Below, piece after piece: positions 1 through 9,400 of a stretch of 64,000 bases of DNA. The notes under the pieces were generated by a model. That model was given only the letters and a program-made list of their open reading frames with translations. It searched no databases and had not been told where the DNA came from. Numbering within the stretch: the stretch's first letter is position 1; each line of letters begins with the position of its first letter. Made by a program: the position numbers and the translations under genes. This DNA comes from Prevotella dentasini JCM 15908 (GTDB taxonomy: Bacteria > Bacteroidota > Bacteroidia > Bacteroidales > Bacteroidaceae), in assembly GCF_000614065.1 (NCBI RefSeq), contig NZ_BAKG01000017.1:1-64000 (forward strand), read 5' to 3'.

Positions 1-410
1 CAACCAACCTGTAGGGACAGGCCTCGTGCCTGTCCGCCACACGCTCATCGGACAGACACGCGGTCTGTCCCTACATTTTCGCTTGCCACAAACAGGGGAT
101 TCGTGCCTGAAATCTGTCCTTTATACGGATTCTGTCTGCGCTATAGGAGGAGTGCAACCAACCTGTAGGGACAGGCCCCGTGCCTGTCCGCCATACTCAT
201 ATCGGACAGACACGCGGTCTGTCCCTACATTTTTGATTGCTGTCAAAGGAAGATTCAAGCCCCGAAAGCGGCTTTGGGGGAGGGAATGTATAAATTGTTG
301 ATAATCAGCAGAATAGAAACGGAGAAACAAAAATGGTATTCCGGCAATGTGAAAGTGCCACTTTGACCATGCGAAAACGGTACTTTGACTATGCGAAAAC
401 GGCACTTTCG
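1..410 (-). repeat. Repeat locus 1: two A modules plus B palindromes
   Basis: Two copies of the 66-bp family A element (10-75 and 164-229) lie in reverse orientation with a 154-bp period. Each copy has outer arms TGTAGGGACAG / CTGTCCCTACA and two inner hairpins built on GGACAGAC and GGACAGGC. The spacer between copies resembles spacers at other loci (CAAACAGGGGATTCG). A family B cluster, with repeated GAAAGTGCC / GGCACTTTC arms, follows at 351-410. The locus is on the 3' side of the DUF1304 gene. Short ORFs crossing it are repeat translations and I do not regard them as genes; 411-561 holds nothing else recognisable. Confidence 0.9.
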
Positions 411-561
411 TTTCATGGCAAAGACTGGCCGGCTCTTATATGCAGCAGGATGGCCGAACGGCAATGCCGGACGGAAAGGGCGGCGAGTGGTAGATGGTGG
501 CATTTCCGGTGCAGGGCGGCGGTGGCGGAAGTCCGGCTGCAGTCTGCCGGCGGCCGTCTTC

Positions 562-917
562 TCATATCAGGCTGAGCAGGAGGGCCACAAGGGCGATGCC
601 GCCCTGCTTGACGACGATGAGGGGATGGCTGGTGATGCTCCCGTAGATGGCGACGAGAACTATGTAGCCCAGCAGGAGCTGCATCCAGAGCCTGTTGCCC
701 GGAATCCACACGGCAAGGAGGAGAAGGACGGCAAGAAGCCCGTTGTAGACGCCTGATTGCGGAACAGGGTGCGGACGGCCGGCTGCCGAAGCTCGTCGGC
801 GGAGATGCTGAAGACGCGTGCGGTGGTTGCCGACGTGGTGAGGACGGTCTCCAAGAGCATGATGTAGAGATGCTCGAGGGCGGAGAGGGTGGCGAGAATC
901 TGTATGAGGGTCTGCAT
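562..917 (-). CDS. DUF1304 family membrane protein, one-base frame break
   Basis: This is a small integral membrane protein of unknown function, about 118 residues once repaired. The N-terminus has the family-typical ALEHLYIMLLE stretch and FRNQ near residue 55. At about 752 one base is missing: the frame reads FRNQ then nonsense, while the next frame continues with VYNGLL and hydrophobic helices to a TGA at 562. The length of 356 nt is one short of a multiple of three. I start at the Met at 917 because it matches the family N-terminus; an upstream in-frame Met at 953 lies inside the ferritin terminator. It is probably intact in the organism, with the break a sequencing error. Confidence 0.75.
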
Positions 918-950
918 GGCGGCGGTACTTTGTGATGACGGGATGGGGAA

Positions 951-985
951 CAATAAGGCGCGAAGTGCCTGACGGTACTTCGCGC
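951..985 (-). terminator. Rho-independent terminator of ferritin gene
   Basis: A 12-bp stem (958-969 with 974-985, one mismatch, 4-base loop) is followed on the minus strand by a T-rich stretch. It sits about 40 bp past the ferritin stop codon. Confidence 0.75.
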
Positions 986-1024
986 TTCCGTTATGATTTG
1001 CCTATAGGAAAGGTTTCGCTATGA

Positions 1025-1510
1025 TTACTTCAGGGCGGCTACCTTGCTGTCGACGTGGCTGATGGCGTGCTCGGGCATCTGGTTGAAGAGGTCGATAATC
1101 TCGCTCACGGTGTATTCCTCCTCCACTTGCTCGTCGATATACTTGGCGATGAAGTTCTGAGAAGCGCGGTCTTTCTCATCGTCGGCAACGTCTGCGAGCT
1201 TGTTTATGAGTTCGGTAACGTGCTGTTCGTGCTTGAGGGTCTCCCTGAATATTTCCTCGGGGCTGTTCCATTCGGTCGGAACGGCGTCGATAGTGCCGAA
1301 GCTCGCCCTGCCGTTGCGCTGGCAAACGTAGTTGGCCATGTCGAGTGCGTGTCCGCGCTCTTCCTCGGCCTGCTTTGCCATCCAGCCTGCAAAGCCTCTC
1401 CATCCCTTGTTGCGGAACCAGAACGACATCTGAAGGTAGAGGTTAGACGACCAAAGTTCTGCTGTAATCTGTGCGTTGAACGCATCTTGCATCTTTTTGC
1501 TGATATCCAT
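1025..1510 (-). CDS. ftnA: Non-heme ferritin
   Basis: Bacterial ferritin of 161 residues, storing iron as a ferric mineral in a 24-subunit cytoplasmic shell. The four-helix-bundle sequence is full length, with ferroxidase residues in the patterns AELWSSNLYLQMS, EEERGHALDM (ExxH) and VEEEYTVSEI. I choose the Met at 1510 (MDISKKMQDAF) because it matches family N-termini; the longer frame from 1549 starts inside the promoter -7 box. It has its own promoter and terminator, so it is monocistronic. Bacteroidales ferritins are often induced by oxygen or iron, but nothing visible here proves that. Confidence 0.95.
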   Translation of the reverse strand: MDISKKMQDAFNAQITAELWSSNLYLQMSFWFRNKGWRGFAGWMAKQAEEERGHALDMANYVCQRNGRASFGTIDAVPTEWNSPEEIFRETLKHEQHVTELINKLADVADDEKDRASQNFIAKYIDEQVEEEYTVSEIIDLFNQMPEHAISHVDSKVAALK

Positions 1511-1546
1511 AAGCTGTATTTTTGTTTTAATAGTTTGTACTTTTTG

Positions 1547-1554
1547 CAAAGTTA
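1547..1554 (-). promoter_or_regulatory. Ferritin promoter, -7 box TAACTTTG
   Basis: TAACTTTG on the minus strand matches the Bacteroidetes -7 consensus TAnnTTTG, 36 bp upstream of the ferritin ATG. No clear -33 TTTG was seen. Confidence 0.6.
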
Positions 1555-1746
1555 GATGTTTTTCCGTGGACGGGCAAGGGTAACGGACTGATTAACATTA
1601 TATTAACAGCTGACGGCCGTATGGCGGCTACCCGGGTGTCAGGCCCCGGCTGAGGAAGAGGTCCGCCGTCTCCGTGCGGCCGTCGCGTCAGGAGCAGTCA
1701 GATGCGTGCGGAGGGCCTGCCGTGGCTCCGGTCGTGGGACAGGGGG

Positions 1747-2199
1747 TTAGGAAACGGCGGATGCGCTGCTTACAAGCAGGATGTAGCGGACGACTTTCCC
1801 CAAGGTGATGGTGAAGACGGAAAGGGGAATGTTGGCGCGCGTAAGCCCGAGCACGATGGTGATGGCACTGCCGAGGATGGGCAGGAAGGCGAAGATGCCC
1901 ATCCATGCACCGTGTCCTGCCATGAAGCGTTTGGCGCGGTCGAGCGATTCGGGCTTCACGCGCAGGTAGCGTTCTATCCAGTCGAGGTTGCCGAGCCGCC
2001 CGAGTCCGTAGTTGAGCATGGCACCGAGAACATTGCCCACGCTGCCGTAGATGATGAGGGGGACAGGTTGCAGTCCGGCGGCAAGGAGTCCGAGCATGAC
2101 GACCTCGCTGCTGAAGGGCAGGAAACTGCCTGCGAGAAAGGCCGAGGCGAGCATGCCCCAGTAGCCGTAGTCTAAAAGGAAATGGGTAAGGAAGTCCAT
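1747..2199 (-). CDS. YqaA/DedA-like membrane protein
   Basis: Small membrane protein of 150 residues resembling the YqaA/SNARE-associated (DedA-like) group. Features are an N-terminal LLDYGYWGMLASAFLAGSFL segment, a SSEVVMLG stretch and NYGLGRLGN near residue 65, followed by further hydrophobic helices. DedA relatives are implicated in lipid flipping and membrane homeostasis; the substrate cannot be told here. Its start lies inside the 3' end of the upstream membrane protein gene (28-nt overlap), which suggests translational coupling. The region 1555-1746 shows nothing recognisable. Confidence 0.75.
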   Translation of the reverse strand: MDFLTHFLLDYGYWGMLASAFLAGSFLPFSSEVVMLGLLAAGLQPVPLIIYGSVGNVLGAMLNYGLGRLGNLDWIERYLRVKPESLDRAKRFMAGHGAWMGIFAFLPILGSAITIVLGLTRANIPLSVFTITLGKVVRYILLVSSASAVS

Positions 2200-3116
2200 A
2201 GGTTGTAGGCGGTGAGGACGAGCGAGAGGACGACGAGCACGCGGAAGGTGATGTCGCTCAGCCTGCTGTGGGTCAGGGCAATGAAGTGTCCGATAAGCGG
2301 GGCGGTGGATACGGTGATGATACCGAGCAGCGGCTCGTAGTGCTGGGGCTGTAGCGCGGCGAAGGCGATGGCTGCCAAGTCTGCCGCAACGAATATCTGA
2401 CAGAGCAGGCGCGTGCGGATGTTGTCGCGGCGGCGTTGCAGAACCACGTGCGCCATGCCGATGAGGGCGCAGAGGAGCACCATGGAGATGGTCATAATCT
2501 GGTTCACCGACAGCATGCCGTAGTCGGGGACGGGCTGGAATACGGCTATCTCGGCAAAGTGGCCGACGAGTTTCGACGGTTCCTGCCGGAAGAGGTAGTA
2601 GCCTCCGAGGAAGAGATTGGGGAAGACAAGGCCGAAGATGGACGAGACGAAGCTGCGCAGGCTAAGTGCCAAGAGGTTGGTGCGCATGATTATCCACAGC
2701 ATGGGGACGAAGAGAAGGGTCTGTACCCATACGACGCTGCTAAGCCCTACGCACAGGAAAGCGTAGAAAGTCCACCCCTGCGACTGCGTGTCCTGATAGC
2801 AGCGGAAGGCGATGATGTAGTAGCCTACGGTACACAGGATGACGATGGCGGCCCGGATGGAGGTGAACTGGAACGTTGCCATCGTCGTAAGGACGAGGAA
2901 CGAGCAGGAAATCATGCGGCTGTAGATGCGGATGAGGGCGTTGCTGTTGTTCAGCTCCATCATCAGGTAGGTGGAAAAGACGAGGCACAGCAGGGGCAGT
3001 ATGGCGGCATGGTCGAAGTAACCGACCACCGCCCATACGGCAACGGCTATCGGCATGACGGTGGGAAGAAGCCAACGGCTCTCCGCTATGCGGTTCTGTA
3101 AGCGTTTTTTCTGCAT
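2172..3116 (-). CDS. Multi-pass membrane protein, function unknown
   Basis: A 314-residue protein with about eight to ten hydrophobic segments across its length and an N-terminal basic patch (MQKKRLQNR). I do not recognise a specific family; similar unnamed membrane proteins occur beside purD in other Bacteroidales as far as I recall, but that is not verified. It overlaps the DedA-like gene by 28 nt and follows purD on the same strand at a gap of about 165 bp, so purD, this gene and the DedA-like gene may form one transcript. Confidence 0.65.
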   Translation of the reverse strand: MQKKRLQNRIAESRWLLPTVMPIAVAVWAVVGYFDHAAILPLLCLVFSTYLMMELNNSNALIRIYSRMISCSFLVLTTMATFQFTSIRAAIVILCTVGYYIIAFRCYQDTQSQGWTFYAFLCVGLSSVVWVQTLLFVPMLWIIMRTNLLALSLRSFVSSIFGLVFPNLFLGGYYLFRQEPSKLVGHFAEIAVFQPVPDYGMLSVNQIMTISMVLLCALIGMAHVVLQRRRDNIRTRLLCQIFVAADLAAIAFAALQPQHYEPLLGIITVSTAPLIGHFIALTHSRLSDITFRVLVVLSLVLTAYNLWTSLPISF

Positions 3117-3282
3117 AATCTGGGGAACACCGGGCTGCGGCAGGGGCAGGAGAGGGTAGAGACAAAGGGTCTGCCGCTATGGAATACAGTGCTCCGGCGG
3201 TATGCGGCAACAAGTTCCGGCGGCCGTATGGCAGTTGCCTTTGCCTTCTCCTGCTCCTTCGGATTCTTGGTTTTTCCTCCCG

Positions 3283-4551
3283 CTACAGGTCTTGTCCGAT
3301 GTCCTTTCTGAAGTATTTGTCCTTAAAATCAATCTTGGCGGCCTCGCTGAAGCTCTTGCGCAGGGCTTCCTCCTTGTCGCGCCCGTAGGACGAGACGGCG
3401 ATGACGCGTCCGCCGGCGGTTACGGTCTGTCCGTCCTTGATGGCGGTTCCGCTGTGGAAGACGACCGAGCCGTCTACCCGTTCGAGTCCGCTGATGGGAT
3501 AGCCCTTGACGTATGACTCGGGATAACCGCCGCTGACGAGCATCACGCAGACTGCCGCGCGTTCGTCGAACTCTGCCTTGCACTGGTCGAGCGTGCCCGT
3601 AGCGACACCTTCAAACAGGTCGACGAGGTCGCTCTTCAGGCGGAGCATGACGCTTTCCGTCTCGGGGTCGCCCATCCGGCAGTTATATTCGATGACCATA
3701 GGTTCGCCTTCCACGTTGATGAGACCGAAGAAGATGAAGCCCTTGTAGTCTATCCCCTCCTCGCGTAGACCGTCTACCGTGGGTCGGATGATGCGGTCTT
3801 CGACCTTCTGCATCCACTCCTTCGTGGCGAAGGGAACGGGCGTTACGCTGCCCATTCCGCCCGTGTTGAGTCCTGTGTCGTGCTCGCCGATGCGCTTGTA
3901 GTCCTTGGCTTCGGGCAGAATCTGGTAGTGCTCGCCGTCGGTCAGTACGAAGACGGAACACTCGATGCCCGTGAGAAACTCTTCGATGACGACCTTTGCC
4001 GATGCGTTTCCGAACATTCCGCCGAGCATTTCGCGCAGTTCGCGCTTTGCTTCGTCGAGTGTCGGGACGATGAGCACGCCCTTTCCGGCCGCCAGTCCGT
4101 CGGCCTTGAGCACGTAGGGGGGCTGGAGCGTCTCGAGAAAGCGCATGCCCTGCTCCACGGTCGTGCCGTCGAAGGTCCCGTAGGCGGCTGTGGGGATGTG
4201 GTGGCGTTTCATAAACGCCTTGGCAAAGTCTTTCGACCCTTCGAGCACCGCGCCTGCCTTGGATGGCCCGATGACGGGAATGGCGGCCGTGCGCGGGTCG
4301 TTTCGGAAATCGTCGTAGATGCCTTTGACCAGCGGGTCTTCCGGCCCGACCACCACCATGTCTACTTTCTGCCCGGCGGCGAAGTCCTTCAGCCGCCCGA
4401 ACTCGTTCACCCCGATGGGCACGTTCGTACCCACGGCAGCCGTACCGGCATTGCCCGGTGCGATGAAGAGTTGTTCACACTTTGCGCTCTGCGCGATTTT
4501 CCATGCCAAGGCGTGCTCGCGGCCGCCGCTGCCTAAAAGAAGTATTCTCAT
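3283..4551 (-). CDS. purD: Phosphoribosylamine-glycine ligase
   Basis: Purine biosynthesis enzyme (GARS) joining phosphoribosylamine and glycine with ATP to give GAR. It is 422 residues, the normal length. The N-terminus [18 protein letters not shown] is the classic PurD Rossmann start; [12 protein letters not shown], the ATP-grasp loop [23 protein letters not shown] and [10 protein letters not shown] all follow in order. The frame is intact. A C-family palindrome-like sequence lies just upstream of the ATG (about 4565-4605). Confidence 0.97.
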   Translation of the reverse strand: MRILLLGSGGREHALAWKIAQSAKCEQLFIAPGNAGTAAVGTNVPIGVNEFGRLKDFAAGQKVDMVVVGPEDPLVKGIYDDFRNDPRTAAIPVIGPSKAGAVLEGSKDFAKAFMKRHHIPTAAYGTFDGTTVEQGMRFLETLQPPYVLKADGLAAGKGVLIVPTLDEAKRELREMLGGMFGNASAKVVIEEFLTGIECSVFVLTDGEHYQILPEAKDYKRIGEHDTGLNTGGMGSVTPVPFATKEWMQKVEDRIIRPTVDGLREEGIDYKGFIFFGLINVEGEPMVIEYNCRMGDPETESVMLRLKSDLVDLFEGVATGTLDQCKAEFDERAAVCVMLVSGGYPESYVKGYPISGLERVDGSVVFHSGTAIKDGQTVTAGGRVIAVSSYGRDKEEALRKSFSEAAKIDFKDKYFRKDIGQDL

Positions 4552-4764
4552 AAAAACATTCCTCCCGGCTGTCCCCTCCGCCGTCTTCTCCTTGTCGGGA
4601 GGGCGGTGGTGGACGGCCTGTGGGTATTATTGGTGTTGCTGTTTGGCGTTGTGTGCCGGTGTAAGGACTGCGACGGTGCCGCAATCTGCCGGACTTCAGC
4701 CCTTGGATATGGCCTTCCTGCCCTTCCTTTTGCGGAGGGGCAGGGGGCGGGGTGGGGGCTGCGG

Positions 4765-6959
4765 CTACTTCAGATAGTCCTCAAAGTACTGCGTAATACG
4801 CTCGTGGAGGTGTACGCTCTGGTGTCCGCGCATGTTGTGAGGCTCACCGGGATATACGAAGAAGTCCGGCTGCGTGCCTGCACCGATACATGCTTTCAGG
4901 AAGGAATAGGCGTGCTGGGGAACTACCACGGGGTCGTTGAGACCGATGATGACCTGCAGCTTGCCTTTCAAATCCTTGGCCTTGCCGAGCAGCGAAGTCT
5001 GTGCGTAGCCCTCGGGATTGCTCTGCGGCGTGTCCATATAGCGTTCGCCATACATTGCCTCGTACCATTTCCAGTCTATGACCGGGCCGCCTGCCACTGC
5101 CACCTTGAAGACATCGGGGTAGTTGGTGGTCAGGGAGATGGTCATGAATCCGCCGAATGACCATCCGTGTACGCCGATGCGGTCCTTGTCTACGTAGGGA
5201 AGCGACTGCAAATACTTCACGCCCTGCATCTGATCCTTCATTTCTTCCTGTCCGAGATGGCGGAAGGTGGCCTGCTCGAACGCCTTGCCGCGGTTCTCGC
5301 TGCCGCGGTTGTCGAGGATGAAGAGGAGGTATCCCTTCTGCGCCATGTAGGTTTCCCATCCGCGTGAACCGTAGTGCCACGTAGCGTCGACGTTGTGGGC
5401 GTGAGGCCCTCCGTACACATAGACCACGGTAGGATACTTCTTCGACGGGTCGAAACCGACGGGCTTCACCATTCGCCAGTAGAGGTCAGTTGTTCCGTCG
5501 GCTGCCTTCACTGTTCCGCACTCATATTCCGGCACGCTGTATCCCTCCCACGGGTTCTTGGCGGTGAGCCAGTTGATGCGCGAGGACTTTGCACCGACGC
5601 TGATGATGTCAATCTTCCGCGGTACGGAAGGTTCGCTGTAAGAGTCGAAGACCTGCGTTCCGTCGTCGGCAATGGTGGCATAGTGGTAGCCCTTTCCGTT
5701 GTCGAGAAGCGTGCGCTTGCCCGTCTCGGTGCTGACGCTCCATATATTCCGCTGAATGGGCGAGCACTCGTTGGAGGCATAGATGACCGACTTGGTCTTG
5801 CTGTTGAATCCGAGCAGCTCCATGACTACCCACGGGCCTTTGGTCAGCTGGCAGACTTCCTTCCCCTCCTTATTATATATATAAAGGTGGTTGTATCCGT
5901 CGCGCTGGCTCTGGAGGATGAACTCGCTGCTGTTCCACGGCAGGAACTGTATGGATGGAGGGGTTCTACATACTTCGCGTCGGTCTCGCGGTAGAGTTCG
6001 GTGAGCCTGTCGCCCGTGGCGGCATCGTATGCAACGAGCCTGCAATCGTTCTGGTCGCGGTTCAGCTCGAACATGTAGATGGTCTTGCTGTCGGTGCTCC
6101 ATGCGATGTTGGTGAAATAGCGGTCGGTCGGGTCGCCTGCCTTGAGGTAGACGGTCTTGCCCGTGAGCAGGTCGTAGACGCCCACGGTAACCTTGTGAGA
6201 AGTCTCGCCCGCCATCGGATAGCGGATGGGCGAGGCCTTGGCAGCGCGCGACTCGCCCTCTTTCGGAGTCCAGTCAATCTCGGGGAAGTCTGCCATCGGA
6301 TAGGCGGCAACCATGCTCTGGTCCATCCGATAGAACGCGAGCTGATTGCCGGAGGGGCTGAAGAAGAGTCCGCCGTCGATGCCGAACTCGTCCCGGTGTA
6401 CTGCCTGTCCGTAAACAATGTCGCCGGATCCGTCGGTCGTCAGCTTGGTTTCCTTTCCCGAGGCATCCGCTACGTAGAGCTGGTCTCCGAGCACATAGGC
6501 TGTCGCACCTGACTTCTTGTTCCACTGCCGTGCCTGTGTGTTCTGCACGCGTGCCCACCGCTTCTCGAGCTTGCGGCTCTTGAAGTTGACGAGCATGTTC
6601 TCGCGGCCGTTCACGACGAGCACTACGGGCTTGCCGCCATACGGGAACTCTGCGGAATAGAGGTGGCGCACCTTCTCGTCGTCGGCAGAGAGGCCTGCCC
6701 AGCTATTGATGTCGGAGAGGGAGAACAGCCGCTTTTCCTTGCCCGTCTTCGGGTCTACGAGTGCGCAGTAGTCTGTCTCGGTGCGGACAAGCTGGTTGCC
6801 CCACCATGTGGTGTAGCGGCTCTCGGGCCGCATGTTGTGGTAGTTGTTGCCTCCGAAGTTGAGGTCTTCGAGTGTGAGCGTCTTCTGCTGTGCCATTGTC
6901 GGTGCAGGGGCGGCGAGTGTCAGACAGCACACCAACCCCAATGTTGTAAGTATTTTCAT
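4765..6959 (-). CDS. Dipeptidyl peptidase IV (S9B), one-base frame break
   Basis: Secreted serine exopeptidase removing X-Pro or X-Ala dipeptides from peptide N-termini; about 731 residues after repair. An N-terminal signal peptide (MKILTTLGLVCCLTLAAPAP) is followed by the beta-propeller domain and the C-terminal alpha/beta hydrolase domain. Catalytic elements are GWSFGGFM (Ser), GLNDPVV (Asp) and GEPHNM (His). A single base is missing near 5953, splitting the gene between VEPLHP and IQFLPWNSSEF; 2195 nt is one short of a multiple of three. The start at 6959 is set by the signal peptide. A family C palindrome ends about 11 nt upstream of the ATG. Confidence 0.92.
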
Positions 6960-6970
6960 AGGTGATTGAA

Positions 6971-7002
6971 CCTCATCCCGGCCCTCCTCCAAGGGGAGTG
7001 GG
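6971..7002 (-). repeat. Family C palindrome upstream of DPP IV
   Basis: On the minus strand it reads ACTCCCC-TTGGAGG-AGGG followed by CCGGGATGAGG, the same tail seen before the S41 peptidase start (CCGGGGTGAGG). It ends about 11 nt before the start codon. Confidence 0.65.
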
Positions 7003-7122
7003 AAGGCGATATGCCCGCGGGTGAAGGCTGATGTTAAGTTGTTGTTATTATTAGTTTGTTATATTCATTTCTCGACAGGACCTGTTCCGCCCTTCGGGGG
7101 ACGGGGACAGACCTCCGTCCCC

Positions 7123-8633
7123 TTACTCTCCGTCCTTCGGGCGGTGGTTGCCTCGCTGCCCGAAGGGCTTCCGTCCCATTCCGCCCTTTCCGCCGCGGCT
7201 GTCCCATCCCGGCCGGTCGCGCCGGTCATCGCGTCTGAAACGGCTGTCGGGCCGGTCGGATTTCCCGAACCTTGCCGGCCTGCGGTCGCGCCGGCCGTCG
7301 CTATCATCCCTGAACCTCGTGCCTCCGAAAGGCTTGCGCTCCAAGCTGTGGAAGGTGAAGGAGCGGATGTCCGCGTCTTCGTTCTCCTCCTGTTCATCAA
7401 TCCGCTTCTTGAAATCGCGCTCCTTCTTGAAGCGGTGTTTCTCTGCCATCTCCCTCTTCTCTTCCTCGGTCTTTACGATGCCGCCCTCGTGGCGGAAGTC
7501 GCTCATCTTGCCGTCGAAGAGCTGATAGCGGCGGAACTCGCACTCCAGAGAGCCGTTGTAGACGGGAATCTTGATGCTGGGCTTGAGTCCTATCTGCCGG
7601 AAACACTCCTCGCGGTAGGACAGTATCCACGCATTGTTGCCCATGAACTGATGCTTCAGCCGTTCGCCTATCATCTTATAGGTCTCCAGAAGGTTGGGCG
7701 TGGAGATGCGCTCGCCGTAGGGCGGATTGACGACGAGGATGCTTTTCTCCTTGGGCTGGGTGAAGTCCTTGAAGTCCTGACACTCTATGGTGATGCTGCG
7801 CGACAGGCCTGCTGCGGCGACGTTGCGCCGTGCGGTGTTGACAGCCTTCATGTCGGTATCGTAGCCGTAGATGTGGTGGGTGAACTCGCGCTCGGCAGAG
7901 TCGTCGTTGTAAATCGTGTCGAACAGCTCTTGGTCGAAGTCGGGCCACTTCTCAAAGGCGAACTCCTTGCGGAAGACGCCCGGCGAGATGTTTCGCGCTA
8001 TGAGGGCGGCCTCTATGGCAACGTTCCCGAGCCGCACATGGGGTCGATGAAGTCGGTCTCGCCCTTCCATCCCGTCATCAGAATCATTCCTGCGGCGAGC
8101 ACCTCGTTGAGCGGTGCCTCCACGCGCTCCTGCCTGTAGCCGCGCCGGTGAAGCGACTCGCCGCTCGAATCGAGCGAGAGCGTGGCATTGTCCTCGGCTA
8201 TATGGATGTTCAGGCGTATGTCGGGGTTGCTGACGGAAATATTCGGCCGGTTGCCCGTCTTCTCACGGAACTGGTCTACGATGGCGTCCTTCACCTTATA
8301 GGTAACGAACCGCGAGTTGGTAAACTCCTCGGAATAGACGACGGAGTCGACGGAGAAGGTCTTCCCCTTGAGTATGTATTTGCTCCAGTCTATCTTCCTG
8401 ACCTCGTCGTACATGTCTTCCGCGCTCTTGGCCTTGAAGTGCGCGATGGGCTTGAGTACGCGAATGGCGGTGTGCAACTGGAAGTTGGCACGGTACATGA
8501 GTTCCTTGTCTCCTGTGAAGGACACCATCCGGCGGCCTGTCTGTACGTTATTGGCCCCGAGTTGGGTCAGCTCCTGTGCGAGGACAGGCTCAAGTCCCAT
8601 GAAGGTTTTGGCGATGAGTTCAAATTCTTGCAT
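7123..8633 (-). CDS. rlmL: THUMP-domain 23S rRNA (guanine-N2) methyltransferase, one-base frame break
   Basis: RlmL/YcbY-N type methyltransferase, about 503 residues repaired; members methylate 23S rRNA guanine using SAM. An N-terminal THUMP domain (residues 1-160) precedes the Rossmann domain with DPMCGSGT and the catalytic NPPYGER. The last 60 or so residues are a low-complexity Arg/Gly/Asp-rich tail (RFRRDDRRDRPGWDSRGG), probably disordered and RNA-binding. A base is missing near 8023, just after DPMCGSGT, and the next frame resumes at VAIEAALIARN. The start codon overlaps the stop of the small upstream ORF (TAATG). The symbol is by family and exact specificity is not shown. Confidence 0.85.
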
Positions 8634-8947
8634 TATCTTGTCTGTATTATTGTTCTGTCGTTCTGTTGCACGAAAACCCTGCCGCCGGCTGACGGCCGGG
8701 GAGACGGTGCAGACGCCCCGCGCTGACGGGGGTCTGATATGTTTGTGGTGTGTAGGCTGGCGGACGATAGTTCATGGTAGGCAGGGGAGGAGACGGCATG
8801 CGGAAATCCGGCGGTTGCCTCCTCTTCTGCGGCAGACGGCAGCAGACGGCCGCCACTGCGTCCGTGGGAGAAGCCCCCGGCGGACTCGTGTCCCGAAAGC
8901 CGGCTGACGACGCGCGTGAGCTGCTGAGCGATTTCCTGACTACTCAT
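8633..8947 (-). CDS. Possible small protein upstream of rlmL
   Basis: A 104-residue reading frame of unknown function. Support: a good -7 box (TATCTTTG) lies 34 nt upstream of its ATG, and its TAA overlaps the rlmL ATG, as expected of a coupled leader gene. Against: composition is low-complexity (Ser, Ala, Gly, Pro), no domain is recognisable, and it could simply be the rlmL 5' leader. The N-terminus MSSQEIAQQLTRVVSRL looks like an amphipathic helix. Confidence 0.4.
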   Translation of the reverse strand: MSSQEIAQQLTRVVSRLSGHESAGGFSHGRSGGRLLPSAAEEEATAGFPHAVSSPAYHELSSASLHTTNISDPRQRGASAPSPRPSAGGRVFVQQNDRTIIQTR

Positions 8948-8980
8948 TGATGTCTCAAAATGTAATTACAATTCCATCTG

Positions 8981-8988
8981 CAAAGATA
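8981..8988 (-). promoter_or_regulatory. Promoter -7 box TATCTTTG for the rlmL transcript
   Basis: Minus-strand TATCTTTG matches TAnnTTTG, 34 nt upstream of the small ORF at 8947. Confidence 0.6.
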
Positions 8989-9087
8989 CGCAATTATCTT
9001 GTTATTGCCGATGAATGGCGCGATTTTTTTGCCCTTGCCGTGCTGTATTTTGCCTGTCGTGTGGCGGAAGCGGCGTTATGGGCAGAC

Positions 9088-9376
9088 GAAAGTGCCGTTT
9101 TCGCATGGTGAAAGCGGCAGTTTGACCAGACGAAAGCGGCTGTTTCGTTTTCCCGTCTCTATTCTGTTGATTGTCAGATGATTAGTTGGAAAGCATGCAG
9201 GGGATAGGTTTTGGAGTGGGGAAGAGAGGGGGTGAGCAGGTTGATATTCGGAGAGAAAGTACGGAATGAACAGATTCCGGGTGCGAACACCCTGTTTGCA
9301 GCAAGCGGAAATGTAGGGACAGACCGCGTGTCTGTCCGATACGAATATTGCGGACAGGCAAAGGGCCTGTCCATAC
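9088..9376 (+). repeat. Repeat locus 2: B cluster then one A module
   Basis: Family B palindromes (9088-9150) are followed after about 160 bp by a forward family A copy at 9309-9374 whose final bases are degenerate (CCATAC in place of CCCTAC). The preceding flank (CACCCTGTTTGCAGCAAGCGG) matches other A loci. The locus lies just past the 3' end of the ABC permease gene. Nothing coding is supported between 8990 and 9400. Confidence 0.88.
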
Positions 9377-9400
9377 GGATAACTTTCTGTTTGTCAAATG

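Noticed and set aside
26..301. Small ORFs inside repeat A loci as genes
   Set aside because: The same peptide strings recur at every A copy in several frames; conservation is explained by the DNA palindrome.
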